In this document: positions 11,930 to 24,010 of the stretch, piece by piece | How positions within the stretch are numbered: position 1 is the first letter of the stretch | How the letters are laid out: every line of letters begins with the position of its first letter | DNA from: Dichotomocladium elegans | Taxonomy: Eukaryota; Mucoromycota; Mucoromycetes; Mucorales; Lichtheimiaceae | Reading direction: 5' to 3' | Assembly (NCBI GenBank): GCA_025716815.1 | Contig: JAIXMN010000002.1 | Span: forward strand, 744,001 to 808,000 | Length of the DNA stretch: 64,000 bases | The notes under the pieces: generated by a model | Seen by the model: the letters and a program-made list of their open reading frames with translations, nothing else | Database searches by the model: none | Told to the model about the DNA's origin: nothing | Translations under genes and position numbers: made by a program

Positions 11930-13890
11930 TCAGCGAGTGGGAGATATGCCCTGAGGAGATATTCTGAAAAAGCCTGAAATGAGCACCCTAGAAACAAACG
12001 CTACACGTGTGGACGCCTTTACCTCGTCAGCCGCATCTTCTTCATATTGCCGATCTTCATCCACGGTGGTTCCTGTTCCTGCAATCACCATCTCAATGCC
12101 TCGGAGTTGTCCCTCAAACGAATGTATGACATGCCCGGTTCCGACACCACCACCGACAAACATGCCGACTTCCCAGCGCATCTTATGCACGAGGTCGCTC
12201 ATCGACTCAACCCCGATAATATCAGCCACAGACTGTCTGAAATCCCATCGGTCATTACCGATTTCGCTCAGCTGCTGCTGGTCATCATCTTCTATACCGC
12301 TGTCAGCGTCGCTGCCCTTGGACTGAAGAAGATCCATTTTGATTTCCAGGTCAGCAGTCAGCTCTTGCAGAGTATCGATCATGATGAGCTGCTGCTTCGC
12401 AACTTCCTCACATTCTCGGATCCTATCTTCATAGATCTTTTCGCGTTCTTGATATTGCTCGTTAACAGAGCCGTTGAGCATGAGGAGTTCGCGCACTCGG
12501 CGCTCCGTTCCGAGCATCTCCGTTGATAGGGACTCGAGCTCCTCGGATTGGGCGATACACGCCGAAACAAGATCGAGAAATTGGGAACGCCATTCGGATG
12601 ATGAATCGTTGTTGAGGTCGCATGATGACGCTATGGAGGCTGTCTCCGAGAGCTCGTCAAGGCGTGAATTGATGAGCGAGTTGGTGGTACGGAAGAGAGT
12701 CGTCAAATTAGGGCTCGTCGGTGCCATCGGGGGTGATTCGTCACCATCGATATCATCATCGTCAAGCCGGAGCCGCAGGTCGTTCTCGAACTCTTCGTCG
12801 GGGCGCAGATGGTTCCAGACATCTTTCCCGCCGATGGTGTGATGTCTCGTTTCATCGGCGGCAGGGGCAGGCGGTGGAGGTGGAGGTGAATTGATCCGAA
12901 GCGTCTGATCACCTTGGTCCTTACGCTGCTTGTCGTCGTCATCGATCGATAGCAGATCAAGACCAAACGTTCCATGCGACTGTCTCCGGGTGTGTCCAAA
13001 CGTAGCAGTTGTGTTTCGCTTAAATAACGGTACCAAACTGCCATCACCTGATAAGCTCATGCGTCGAGTTTGATAAGCAGCAGATGTCATCGAAAACGGC
13101 CGCTCCCGTTTTTCTTTGCGTTCTATTAGTTCATCACGAAATAATTCTTGGACGTGAAACTCCTGCATTGTCCGCGTGATTCCCGTGATCTTGGCCCGCA
13201 AGATCTCAAATGCATCAATATGAGGGTCCCATATGGTGGAAGTGGTGGAAACGGCGGTGGACATCGTAGAAGAGGTAGATGTAGGGGTATAAGCCGTATG
13301 ATTTGTGCTACTATCGCCAGTTCGCTCAGCCTCAGCTTCCCCGATAAGGTCTTCCTCAAGCAATGATGGTGGCAGCATCGGCGGAAGTCGTGAGGACAAT
13401 GGCCGGCGTTGGACAGCTTGAGTGGACGATTTTGTCAAGCGCGGCTGAATGGGTGTAGACATGGCTTTCTGTTGTCGAAGTGTGCCTTCACCGATGCTTC
13501 CACGGCGTTTCTTCGCTTTTCGAACGGCTTTAAGGAACGGACTGGTGCCGTTATTGTATGGGGAGGAAGTATTGGTATCTTTGTCGAAGACCGCAGGAGA
13601 ACTGAAAGGAGGGCGTCTATACATTACGGAGGAAGAGGAGGAGGACGATACCGGTTGCCAAGGCGCGTCTTCTGGTTTGCTGTTATGATGGCGATGGCGG
13701 ACAGTGTTATCAAGAAGAAAAAGAGAAGCTGAAGAAGTCGATATGGCATGTTCCTCCAGTGATTTCAAACCATTATCCACGCTTAGCGAGTCGGGCGTCG
13801 CATTTGTTCTTTCCCGTGCATCGGGCTGCTTATGAGCTGTTGGTTCGATTTTTTGCTTGTTGTTGATTCTGGTTCTGCTGCTGGTGGTTG

Positions 13891-13930
<40 letters not shown>

Positions 13931-14014
13931 TTTATTGCCTTCGGTTTGTTTCGCTTCAGATACGTAGATCCGTGGCGAATTCCTGTAGCTTTCGACAGAG
14001 CAATTAGGGCCCAT
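11930..14014 (-). CDS. Coiled-coil protein of unknown function with a conserved-looking C-terminal block
   Basis: A single uninterrupted frame of 694 codons starting with ATG at 14014. The first about 450 residues are low-complexity: a poly-Ser tract encoded by AGC repeats, basic Ser/Arg-rich segments, a Pro run and acidic Asp runs. Residues about 470-560 form a coiled coil (SEELESLSTEMLGTERRV, then REKIYEDRIRECEEVAKQQL). A compact, less biased block follows (RWDFRQSVADIIGV, then DLVHKMRWEVGMFVGGGVGT, then HSFEGQLRGIEMVIAGTG). I do not recognise a named family. The look of a disordered N-terminus, a coiled coil and a folded tail suggests a cytoskeletal or septation scaffold, but that is a guess. 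The last about 30 residues are less conserved in character and might be replaced by a downstream exon. Confidence 0.75.
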
Positions 14015-17000
14015 CGCCTTACTGGAATGGCGCAGACGATCTTTCTATATGATATTAAACCAAAGAGAAAGCAAAATAAATCTCGGTGTTCTCATTGCAA
14101 TCGGAATGTAGACCAAAAGTCATTTGTAAAACCCACATACGGAGCGAGTTGGTGTTACTACTGGTGGAAGGCTGCTACGTTTATCGTAGGCGATGCGGTT
14201 GTCTTGCTCATTCTGATGAGTGGGTGCTGACGGGAAGTGCAAACGGTCTGTATAAAATGTCGCCGGATGCATGGTTTGTATATTCTTTCCGCAGGTTTAT
14301 TTGTTTATTGCACAGGACGACAAATACATAGCCAGGAAGGAGAGGAGAAGAGAAAGAGCGAGTAAGAGAAGGGAGAAGAGGGGAAGGGGCTGCGAAGGTG
14401 GGAAACAGGAGGAAAGTAAAGGATAAAAAAAGGGAAAAGGAGAAGACGGGGAGTGGGATTTTTCTGTCCTGAGAGCAGCATAGGTTTTTGGGTGATAGAA
14501 AACCTCGTGGCAAACGGGCTGTACTCTAGTGGTCGCTGAACTAGGCAGGTTCGTTACCAAAAGAGCGGATAAGAAAGCCACACACCCACGGGAAAGAAAT
14601 TTCTCGTGGTTCAAACCAGGCCTTATTGTGCTAATGATGGTTAAATTCAACGTGCTCATTGGCTGGCCGACCTGTCCTTGACTATGGTGCATCTGCTGAT
14701 AATGGGGGAGTGGGGTTGGGGGTGGGGCTGGTGAAGCTCATTCCTGTAGAATATCCGCCAAGAATTCGTAACTGAATATAGGACATGGCCTCTTCTGTGC
14801 AATTCACAATAAAGCTTATCAGCTATACATGCATAGATATATAAACAGAATCGGCCGTTTCATTTATCGGCATGGTGACCATTGCACCCATGCTTATATC
14901 GTCATTATGGAGTGCAGCTGTCCAGGAGTTACTTCTTGTACTGCGAAATGTACTAACATAACTCAACAGCACAGCGGCCAGATCAGACATCTTTTTTCAA
15001 ATGCTACTATGCAAAACATCAACGTGTATCTGACTGCTGTCGGATTTTTTTACCCCACTCCTGGTTTACTTTGAACACATCCAAATCAGTCGATAACAAC
15101 GACATCACACTATGAATCTTTTAGCTTCAGTCATGCGACGAATGATTCCGTTTCATCATTCGATAATATTATTCTGTCTGAACATCTAATCCTTTCTTCC
15201 CAATAAACATTGTATTAGATAATATGCACATCATACGACTTCATACCGTGGGTGGGAAGGAGACGGATGGATGAGATCTTCTGGATCAACCGCCTTTGAC
15301 CTATTCTTTTTACCGCTCAAAATATATTATTATCCAGCGACTTACCAATAAGAAGGGAAAAGTCTCTTTTTAGCATTTTGTATACGCAAATAGTAGGGCC
15401 ACATAAAACGTTTATTGACCTATCGCCGTTGGGAATCGCAGCCGATCAGATATGAGAGAGTTTAAAACTACGATCATTGTACAACGTGTATGAATTTCTT
15501 TGAGAGGTGCATACCGTGTATACTATTATTACCTGCATAAGCGAGCGAGCGCGCGCGAGAGAGAAAGAGAGAGAGAGACCTAAGAACAGATACCTTTGGT
15601 GGGCGCTTTTTACTTATAGGAATCAATTTTCTAAAATGGGCACCTAGCTTTGTAGCCATAACGCCCTGATTTTCTATTGCAAAGAGATACAAGATTTTTT
15701 ACGATTGCTGCCACCGAAGGAAAAGGATACCGGTGCTTGACCACCCAATCAGGTACTTACCTCCACCGTATTTAATATTACTGTTTTGATTGACAGCACT
15801 GACCACATGGTCTCTTTGCTACTCAGCACCTCCGATGCGTATTGCTAAGTCACATCTAGCATCGCCAGATTAAAGAAGAGCTGTTGCCATGCCTAAGGAA
15901 ACTATAGTAGCCTATCAGGGTGGTAAAAGACGGTAACTGTGAGCTCTTAGTACCCTTAAAAAGAAATGATCATGAGGTTACCGCTCTCTGTATCGACGAA
16001 TACAGGAAGTGAGCCACAGTAACAAGTTTTTACCATCCTTATTTGTTTAACAGGCATGAAAATTTAGAACCGAGGGCAATTCACACACATTGGCACATTG
16101 TATCATTGTATGCATAATGGGCTAAAAGAACGGAATACGCCATGCATATTTCGGCCACAACACGTATCTTTGGGACATTAGACCTAAGCCATCGTGCATT
16201 TTCCTTTCCCAAAGTCCGATTCCGAGCGTTTTATTTACTTTTTCCCGCCTGTGTCACACCGTTTCAGACAAATCCCTGATATTTTCAAAGAAAAGAAAGG
16301 GATTCGATTTAGGCCGATGGAAGTGATGCAAGGGAGGAAGGGCCCTATATAATAATAAATGTACTAATTGCTAAAAGAATTTATGCGGTCAACCATTGGG
16401 TGCAAAATGCTCTCGCTCTATGACAAATTGGATTATAGGGATGCTCAGTCACGAGGAGCACCAAGAAGCCAGCTATATATCATATCATTGCCGGCAGATG
16501 TCTGCATGCAGAAGCTGTCCATGACTAATCGAGGGGAAGTAATGTAAGGTGATGGAAATAAGCCAAGTGATTTAATACATCCAGGCACCGACATCTCTAC
16601 AGGTCCCAGAAGTCTGCGCATGCCTTTGTATGTAATTCGCATCCCAGACGAGCAAGAGAATAATACTTACGCTGCCACATTGGATGATAAGCCTTCTTTC
16701 CATTCACTTTCTTCTATATCACTAGATATCGTTAGCTACTACAATAGTACTGTTAAGAGCAAGAGTAAGGAGATTTCTAGTTGCTCCCTGTAATATTTGG
16801 TGATACAAGATTAAAAGTAGGACGTCTGTTACAACATGTACAGGCGTAACTAGCTGTCTTTTGTGTATTGGTATTTCACTTTATATATACTTCCCTTATA
16901 TGAAATACTCTCAAGGAGAAGATAAAAACATGGACACTTGGTATTATATTCCACAATGTTTCCCAGATCCCATCTACATGACAATACTTAGTCGTTTCGG

Positions 17001-18374
17001 CAAGTAGCAATGTGCCGGAAACAAAAATTGTAACTATATTTCTACTCAACGGTAAAGATGTACAGTTATTTACTCTAAAATGGCGCTATATAATTCTGTC
17101 AAAGTCCAATATATCAGCTGAAAACTTGTATGAGTTAGGAGGATATAATGGGCAGAAGATGAAGCAGTGGACTGCGATAATTATGAAATTACGATGGGAG
17201 ACAAACAAGTCGAATTGATCTCGTGCTCACTTTGTCACTACTCCAAACTTTTTCTTCTTCCGACGCATAGGTACAATATGTAGGACGACAGGAAAACAGA
17301 GTGGCGGACCATGGATAGAGTTGTATGATGAATATGCTGATGTCTGTGTGTGTATGTGAGTCATAGAAGGAGAGAAAGGAGAAGTAATAGCCTAAACCGG
17401 ATAGTCATCATGTGGTTAGTGTATAAGCACTACGACAACAGTTGAACATGGCTTATTGGAAAGATAATTAATTCATGAATTCCCACCCTGTAAACGTCAT
17501 ATTCTCATAGGCAGCAGGCCTTCCACTCGTTTCCCCTTCGATATCTATATATCTCGGGCTATATATGTATTTTCTATGGGACATGGTGATATGTATGCGC
17601 GTGCTTGCATACCAGCATATATACGTATGCTAACGTTCCCAAAGAAACAAGATGCATAATCGTCTACGTAACTCGAGATCTCATTTTACGTATAGGAGAT
17701 GTCTTGATGCTTATTTACACAATGCCCGCGCAAAAAAATCTCTGAAGTATAAAGGTTTTGTCATCTTTTCAGTGGATATGACTTGAGAGAATATCAGTAG
17801 ACCATATTCTTAAAGCAACAGGTCTCTAGTACAATACCTAATGATATCTATCCTATATGAACCAAACGCTAGCCCATTCATAGGAAGAATGAGGGCAAAA
17901 GTCACAATATGCTTCTGTGTTTGAGCATGACTCACAAGGAATAAGTGCACAGGTTATTAGAGGTTGTGCAACAACAGCACAACGAACATCACAGACAAGA
18001 CGAACTCTCCTAAGACGGGGAAGCTCTTGATGGGTGGCTAATCGGGATAGAGATTGCGTTCGAAGGCGACTATCTTTTTCATAACGTTCCTCCTTCCTTC
18101 ATCTTCTCCTCCTTCTCCTCTTCTTCTCATTTTCCTCCCCACCTCCTCCTCATTCTCCTCTTCTTCTTCTTCCTTTTCTCCTCTCTGTCTCCCCTCCCTT
18201 TTTCTCCCCCGAATCATCAGCTGCAAGCGCTGTAGCCTTTTATGGCGCTGCCTATTTAAAGGAAGCTCTACATCCTCAATTAGGCATTTCATACTTCGTT
18301 GTTGTCATTATCTTTTCTCTTCTTCTCTTCTTCTCCTCTTTTGAGTGTATCATCATCAATACCGTTAAAACTTC
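14015..18374. other. Gene-poor 4.3-kb region upstream of two divergent genes
   Basis: It separates the divergent coiled-coil and Dma1-like genes. A purine-rich block lies at 14335-14460 (plus strand), a GCGC/GAGA block at 15540-15580, and a long CT-rich block at 18090-18340 directly before the ATG of the Dma1-like gene, probably its leader. Short frames at 16445-16642 (minus) and 17012-17218 (plus) match nothing known to me. No gene or RNA could be supported. Confidence 0.5.
15540..15580. repeat. GCGA/GA simple repeat
   Basis: A short run of GCGAGCGAGCGCGCG passes into GAGA dinucleotides. It is a microsatellite in intergenic DNA. Confidence 0.8.
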
Positions 18375-20440
18375 ATGGCTGATTTTATCTGCCTGGCATT
18401 AGCACAACAACAACAGCAGCAGCAGCAGCAACAACAACAACAACAACAACAGGACAACGATCCGAATCCAGAGATTCGTGACACCAGTCCACCGCCGACA
18501 ACTCCTTCTCGGCGTTCTCTTCATTTATCACAAGGGCTGTTGGGAAGACGTTTTTCGAGAACACTGAACCGAGGACATTCGTCATCAGAACCGACGTCAA
18601 TCCCACCGGCGTCTTCGGAGATTTCACTACATGTCCGCATCGTGCCTAGCATTGACAATCCTCGCCGCAGTCTTATATTTGATGTGATAGATCGAGAAAT
18701 CAAAGTGGGCACGGTCGTCAAAATCGGACGCTTCACGGATCGGACATATGCAGGCAACCATATTTCGTTCAAGAGCAAGGTTGTCTCACGGACCCATTGC
18801 GAGATTTGGGTCGACGCTGATAGCAAGGTAAAGAGTGCGTCTTTGCGCACATGTTTCTTAGGAGATTAGTTGCGTGCATGCGTGTGTGTGTGCGTGTGTG
18901 TGTGTTTGTGTGTGAAATTGGGCTGGGATTGGTGTAGACATGGAGAAAGTTGGTATGTGGGATGCAGCTAAATATGTCAACAGGCATGTGAGTCTTTACC
19001 GTTACACCAACTGACATGAATATGCATTGTCATGCCTTCACACAAATAGCTTTACATCCGAGACACAAAGTCATCGTCGGGTACCTTCTTAAACCATGTG
19101 CGTCTCGGGCTGGCCAACCAGGAGAGTCCACCTGCAGAGATCCATGACGGAGATATCATCCAGCTCGGCGTCGACTATCAGGGTGGTCTTGAGGAAATGT
19201 ATCGTTCCGTCAAGATGCGGTTCGAACTCAATAGCGGCCAAGGTCGCCCTGCTACCTATAATATGGCTGCTTTCCAACAATTGCGCAATATAACCAGCGG
19301 CGGAAAAAGCCCACCACTGCCACTTTCGTCCCCAGATTCACTTGCGTTGCCGGATCAGCAACAGTTGGACACTCATCACGTGTCCATACCACAACAACTC
19401 CCGGAGGTTGATGAGTGCTGCATCTGCCTCTACGCCTTGGCTCCTGTACAAGCTCTATTCGTAGCTCCCTGCTCACATTGTTACCATTTCAAATGTATCC
19501 GCCCTCTTCTCGAAAGCTACCCAGGATTCCAATGCCCCATATGTCGTGGCTACTCCGATCTAGAAGCTAGTGTCGCTATTGAACCTGAGGAGGTCGCTGA
19601 AAAGTATAGATTGGCACATTCGCCACATCACGGATCCGAAATTGCAGCACATGCTGAAGTTCAAGCTCTCACTAACGAATGCGAACGCACCTTGTCCCAC
19701 TTGGTAACCTCTCTCAGTCCTTTAATACCAGAAACCGATCGAATTGGTGTGGACCCATCCACCAACTTAATTGATATTGCCATGGATACCGTGTCTCCTT
19801 CGCCAAGCAATGCCCATCTGTTGTCTTCAGACAATCATCCCTTGGTCGTCGTTCGTGACCAGCCACAGTCCAATCTAACACATGGTAAAGTCTTAAAAGA
19901 AAAAAAAATAGGAGAGAATCATGACCGGTCACTGTGATAGAAGATGAGGAAGAACAAGATACCCCTGACCCTGTGGAACGCCGCTCAACGTTTGTCTTCG
20001 ATGAGCCCTCTACTCCGCCTCCTTCTTCCTCCACAGATCCACATCAACCCCCGCAGAATTTGGAGCCTCCACAACAACGTCGCTTGAGCGCTACAAATTT
20101 GGTGGATAAGCTCAAGATGGCATTTTCTTCGGAAAAGCGCAAGATGGTGACTCCTTATAACCCGCTTCGAAAGCAGCGCTCGACACGGAATGCTACGATA
20201 ACGACAGGCGCAGCGGCAGGCGCGATGACGACTGACGACGAGGATGGACTGGATGACCGGTCCCATCATCCTCCATGTGCTGAAACAGTAGGCTCATCGT
20301 CGTCGTCGTCCTATGCGTCACCGTCCTCTAGCCCACCACAGCGGACAGGACTCCTCACACGTACCCTTTCTGCTACATCGAACAGTGGTTTGGCTAATAT
20401 TGATGAAGAAATATCCTCCTTTGTGCCAATCGCACATTAG
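18375..20440 (+). CDS. dma1: Dma1/CHFR-like FHA-RING E3 ubiquitin ligase
   Basis: Predicted ubiquitin ligase that reads phosphothreonine through an FHA domain; the family acts in mitotic checkpoint and septation signalling (Dma1/Dma2, RNF8/CHFR). Exons 18375-18827, 19050-19884 and 19941-20440 join in frame to 595 codons. A polyglutamine run (residues about 11-26) precedes the FHA domain (about 85-190), with KIGRFTDRTY, FKSKVVSRTHCEIW and, after the intron, YIRDTKSSSGTFLNHVRLG. The RING finger (about residues 272-316) reads CCICLYALAPVQ, APCSHCYHFKCI, then CPICRGY, a full set of zinc ligands. The Ser/Pro-rich C-terminal tail of nearly 280 residues is long for the family. The leader is strongly CT-rich. 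Confidence 0.92.
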
Positions 20441-20885
20441 CTTTTCCTCATGTCCTTTCTCAAAAAAAAAAATGTGACACACACTCTCTGAGAGTGTATC
20501 CTTTGTATTCTATATGCCCATCCTCTTTTATCCCTTTCTGCATTTCCAATCAAAGCTTAAATTGCGACAAAGCCCTTTATCTTTTTTTTTTTAAAAAAAA
20601 AAAAAGCCGACATGTTCTTGCTCTTTTTTAAGCTTCGATAGAGATGAGTAGACTTGACAAGAAGTTTAAAAAGTTCTGATAGGGGGGACTAAAAAATGGG
20701 TAGTATGAAATATAAGAATTATTATCAATACAAAATGGGATATAAACAGATAAAAAAGAAGGGGAGAATGGGTGGGTGGATGAAGTTAAACGGATAGGAA
20801 AGGAGGAATATGTGTTTTTGTTTGTTTGGTTGTGAGCCTTCAATAGGGAGGAGTTAGGAGGGGGGAGTTATCTACAGAAAATGAT
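20441..20885. other. Short convergent intergenic region
   Basis: 3' flanks of the Dma1-like and LIM genes. It contains runs of A and T (around 20462 and 20582-20605) that could serve in 3' end formation for either gene. No coding potential was seen. Confidence 0.6.
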
Positions 20886-22961
20886 CTAGAGTTGTTGGAA
20901 AAATGTCTGGCGCTTTTCTGATCGGAACAAACGGTCATTTGCACAATAGATGCGATTATCGGATAAGTAATAGACGTCTGTGATCATGCACTTGCACACA
21001 CAACAGGTGAAACAGTTAGGATGGAACCGCCATCCTTCTGCTGTCCTGGCGCATCGGCCCTCCACAGGCTCATCGCATGCCTTGCAAAGGGACCGGTTCA
21101 TTTTATGGTAATCGCGTCGGCAGTATGGTGTGTTTTCAAAAATGTAAAATGTGTTGTTTGGGAAAGGCTCGTGGCATTCCTACCATTTCTGCAAATTAGT
21201 AACTTGAACAGCGGTTCCCAGATTAACAGTACCACATACATGGCATCGGAAGCAATGTTTGTGCCATTTCCCCTTGAGTCGCCCGTCGGCAGAAGATACA
21301 GCTTCTTTCTCTACAGCACGGCCACAGCCCCGACATTTGGGAAGATATAGTTTATTAAAGTCGGGACGACAGAAAATCTTGCCCTTGCGCTCGACAAGGC
21401 CAGTCATATCTGGATCGACGGGCTTATTGCAATGGAAACAGCGTATATGCTCGGGATGATAGTAATTACCCAGCGCTCGAGTTGGACGAACATGAGCAGC
21501 AATTGTTTGCTCACTATGGGGATGAGATGGCTGCAAATGAGCGGACAAGAAGAAATAATGTACCAGGCTTACCATGCAGCACACGTCAATTTATGTCGCA
21601 CCATCATGTTGTAATCTGTTTCACAATAAATCCTTCCTTGGTACTCAAGCGTTGGCTTCAGTGGATCTAGGCGGTTACGACACGTGTAACAAGAAAAGCA
21701 CTGGCCATGATACACCTTTGTATATACACGTCGTTATGGTTTCATCAGTTATCCTCAAGGAAGAGGTGCTGCTCCCTTTTTTGTGCTTACGTCCTGGCCA
21801 ATTCGCATTGCTTTCATATCATTGGTAACGTCACGTTTGCACCGTGCACAGGGTGGAAGTTGTTGCTGGCGGCGCTGATCAAGATGATAATCAAGGGCAT
21901 CCACGGGATACCTGTCACGCGGTGTGAGTGGAGAGGCTTCGTCGCTCGATGAAGACTGAGATGCCTTCGGTTTGTTGTTATTATTGGCAAATCTTCCGGG
22001 TGGTGCCGGGCATGTACTGTTTTTCCGGTCAGGCTCAAAGGGATATGACGTAAAAGGCGGTGAGAAATCGAGGATGGGCGAGGTAAAACTGTCTGGGTCA
22101 TAATTGTGGTTCCATGGCCTAGAAAACAGAAGTTCGTTGTATTATGTCAGTTGTGCGTGCATAGATCTACGCATCTCCTCTGATCTGCGGGTATGAGAGC
22201 GGGTACGCGCGCGCGTGCGCATGCACACACAGCTCTAAGTACCTTTCACCAGGAGCGATCGTAGGTCGAGTACTCGGAACCTTATGGCCGATATCCGATT
22301 AATAAAAAGAATACATAACGAACGATTGATCGTCCTGTCTGCCCCTTATCTCCTTTTTTATTCATTCTACATTACCTTTCCCTGACGTTGGAAAGGCAGT
22401 GTTGTCGTAATAGCATGCTCGATCATGCCTGCCTGACCGTCATTTTCCGTTGTAGCTGTTGCCGTCTTACGGTGATGATGATGCCCGACGCTCTTCAATG
22501 TATCTCTCGCTTTACCAGTCCAGAACTGGAAATTAAATCTCGAGCCTTGAAATAACCAAGTCAGCAAACATATTACGCCGGTTTATCTGCTTTCTGCCTT
22601 GGCCTCTCCCGACCGCCAACGCACATACCTGCACTTGTCGGTGAAGATGCAGTATCTGGACTTCTCGCACTGTGACCTGACGAGTGGACTGAAGAGGCGG
22701 GGAAGGATGTTAACAAGAAGGCGGGAAAATCATTATTTAGAATATTCGTTTATTGCGCGCAGGTAGGCAGACACACGCGTGTGCATGCAAGGCTAATAAT
22801 AACTCACTGCTGGTATCTATAGATATAGGTGCCACGGGTAAGGCGGGCAATGGGGGCACGTCCTCGCAGACATGATCTGCAAGTTGCCGAAGTTGAACTG
22901 GCTGGCCGCAATTCGAACATTTCACGGTCGGCAGCACTTGAGAGATGCGCAAATCGGCCAT
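20886..22961 (-). CDS. Paxillin-like protein with four LIM domains
   Basis: Probable adaptor at actin structures or the septum, by analogy with fungal paxillin-like LIM proteins. The N-terminal exon starts at 22961 and gives MADLRISQVLPTVKCSNCGQ, then LRQLADHVC, a small C2HC-type cysteine/histidine motif. Intermediate exons (about 22634-22690, 22367-22553 and about 21790-22110) encode a Ser/Pro-rich linker. Four LIM domains follow. LIM1 runs CARC to CFSCYTC to YCETD across an intron. LIM2 runs CAAC to CFHCNKPVD to FCRPD. LIM3 runs CRGCGRAVEKEA to HCFRCHECHEPFP and YCRRDY. LIM4 runs CKACDEPVEG to CFTCCVC to YCAND. In LIM3 the donor GTATGT after CAT and an acceptor just before GAATGCCAC restore the canonical spacing. 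It ends FFQQL and stop. No RhoGAP domain is visible. Confidence 0.88.
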
Positions 22962-23361
22962 TGGGTAAGTTAATTACGGTGTCGGTGGATGCGAGTGTGC
23001 CCGTGATAGTTAGCAGTAGTGAAGGGAAGACAGAGAGAGAAGAGAAGGAGAGAGAAGGGAGAAAGAAGGAAAGAAGGAAGGAAGGAGAGAGGGAGGGAGG
23101 GAGAGAGCAAGACACTCTTTTACCATGTTATTTTGGAGTATTGTCCATGGCAATTCATTTTTTTAGTGTCTCGTTCGAGTTACACCACCACTGGTAGGAA
23201 CTTAAAGCCCCAAAATGGCTTCCCACTTCCTCTTATTAATCTATTCATCATATTCACATGTTCGGAGAAAGTAAGCAAACGGATGCTATCCTGGAAGCAT
23301 GTTAAAAAGAAAGAATAAACAACAGCAAGAGCCAATGGACTGGATTGACTGGCTTTGTTCT
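22962..23361. promoter_or_regulatory. Upstream region of the LIM gene with a long homopurine tract
   Basis: Between about 23020 and 23107 the plus strand is almost purely purine (GAGA, GGAA and GGGA repeats), so the LIM gene's own strand is pyrimidine-rich just upstream of its ATG. Similar pyrimidine leaders precede other genes here. Promoter or 5' UTR is inferred from position. Confidence 0.5.
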
Positions 23362-24010
23362 TCATTTTGCATACATAATGGGTGTCATGTCACACAATGC
23401 ATTTGCAGATAATAAATGAACACAAAATAAAGTACAAGAGTCCGACGTATTGAGCGCACAGCCATTAAAGTATTCCCGAGCCTCGCTAGTTATGAAGTCC
23501 CAGGCTCCCAAAAATAGAGGGAATGCAATGGTAAAAGAATGGCGCTTGAAAAATCTCTCTATAAAAAGCGTGTCAGCTTTTGAACTCGTTAACTCTCTTC
23601 CTTCCCTGAATTCTGATATCTTTTCACGAAGCTCGTCAGGTTTATGCCATTGATGAGCAAACCTATCCTGAATGTATGGGCTACGCCATTCATCGATGTC
23701 AAAATGTACTCTCTTCATACTGGTTATCTCTACACCGCTAAAATACCTGTGTCGTCGATTTTGGTATCAAGCGTAGCTATATACCGTACACAGGCCATAA
23801 CGAAGGTCCGATTTTTTCAGGCGGATATTTGGAAAAGCTTGAAGTGCATCGATGTCAATAAAGCAACTAGGAACATATGCCCGCTCAGCAAAGCAGTAGG
23901 CATTACAATACGAAAAAGAAAACTTTGAGGGCGTTTTAAAATACGTAGAAGTAGGGGCGTTCACCTTTTCGCAATAGAGGACCTTAAGGTATTATTTTTG
24001 AAATCCGTTG
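23362..24010 (-). pseudogene. Decayed coding relic of an unidentified dispersed family (copy A)
   Basis: From 23964 to 23362 the minus strand is open over 200 codons except for one TGA at 23767-23769; the upstream portion continues after a frameshift. Readable segments are FKNNTLRSSIAK, SKFSFSYCNAYCF, DALQAFPNIRLKKSDL and KRVHFDIDEW. The same pattern (F.NN.L, SFSYC.A, L.(A/S)F.NI.L) recurs in the relic at 35259-35880, so both derive from one family. I do not recognise it. No cysteine or metal motif is complete enough to name a fold. Breaks indicate a dead copy. Confidence 0.45.

Noticed and set aside
14600..14625. GGTTCAAACC as a tRNA T-arm
   Set aside because: No acceptor stem, D-arm or anticodon stem could be folded around it.
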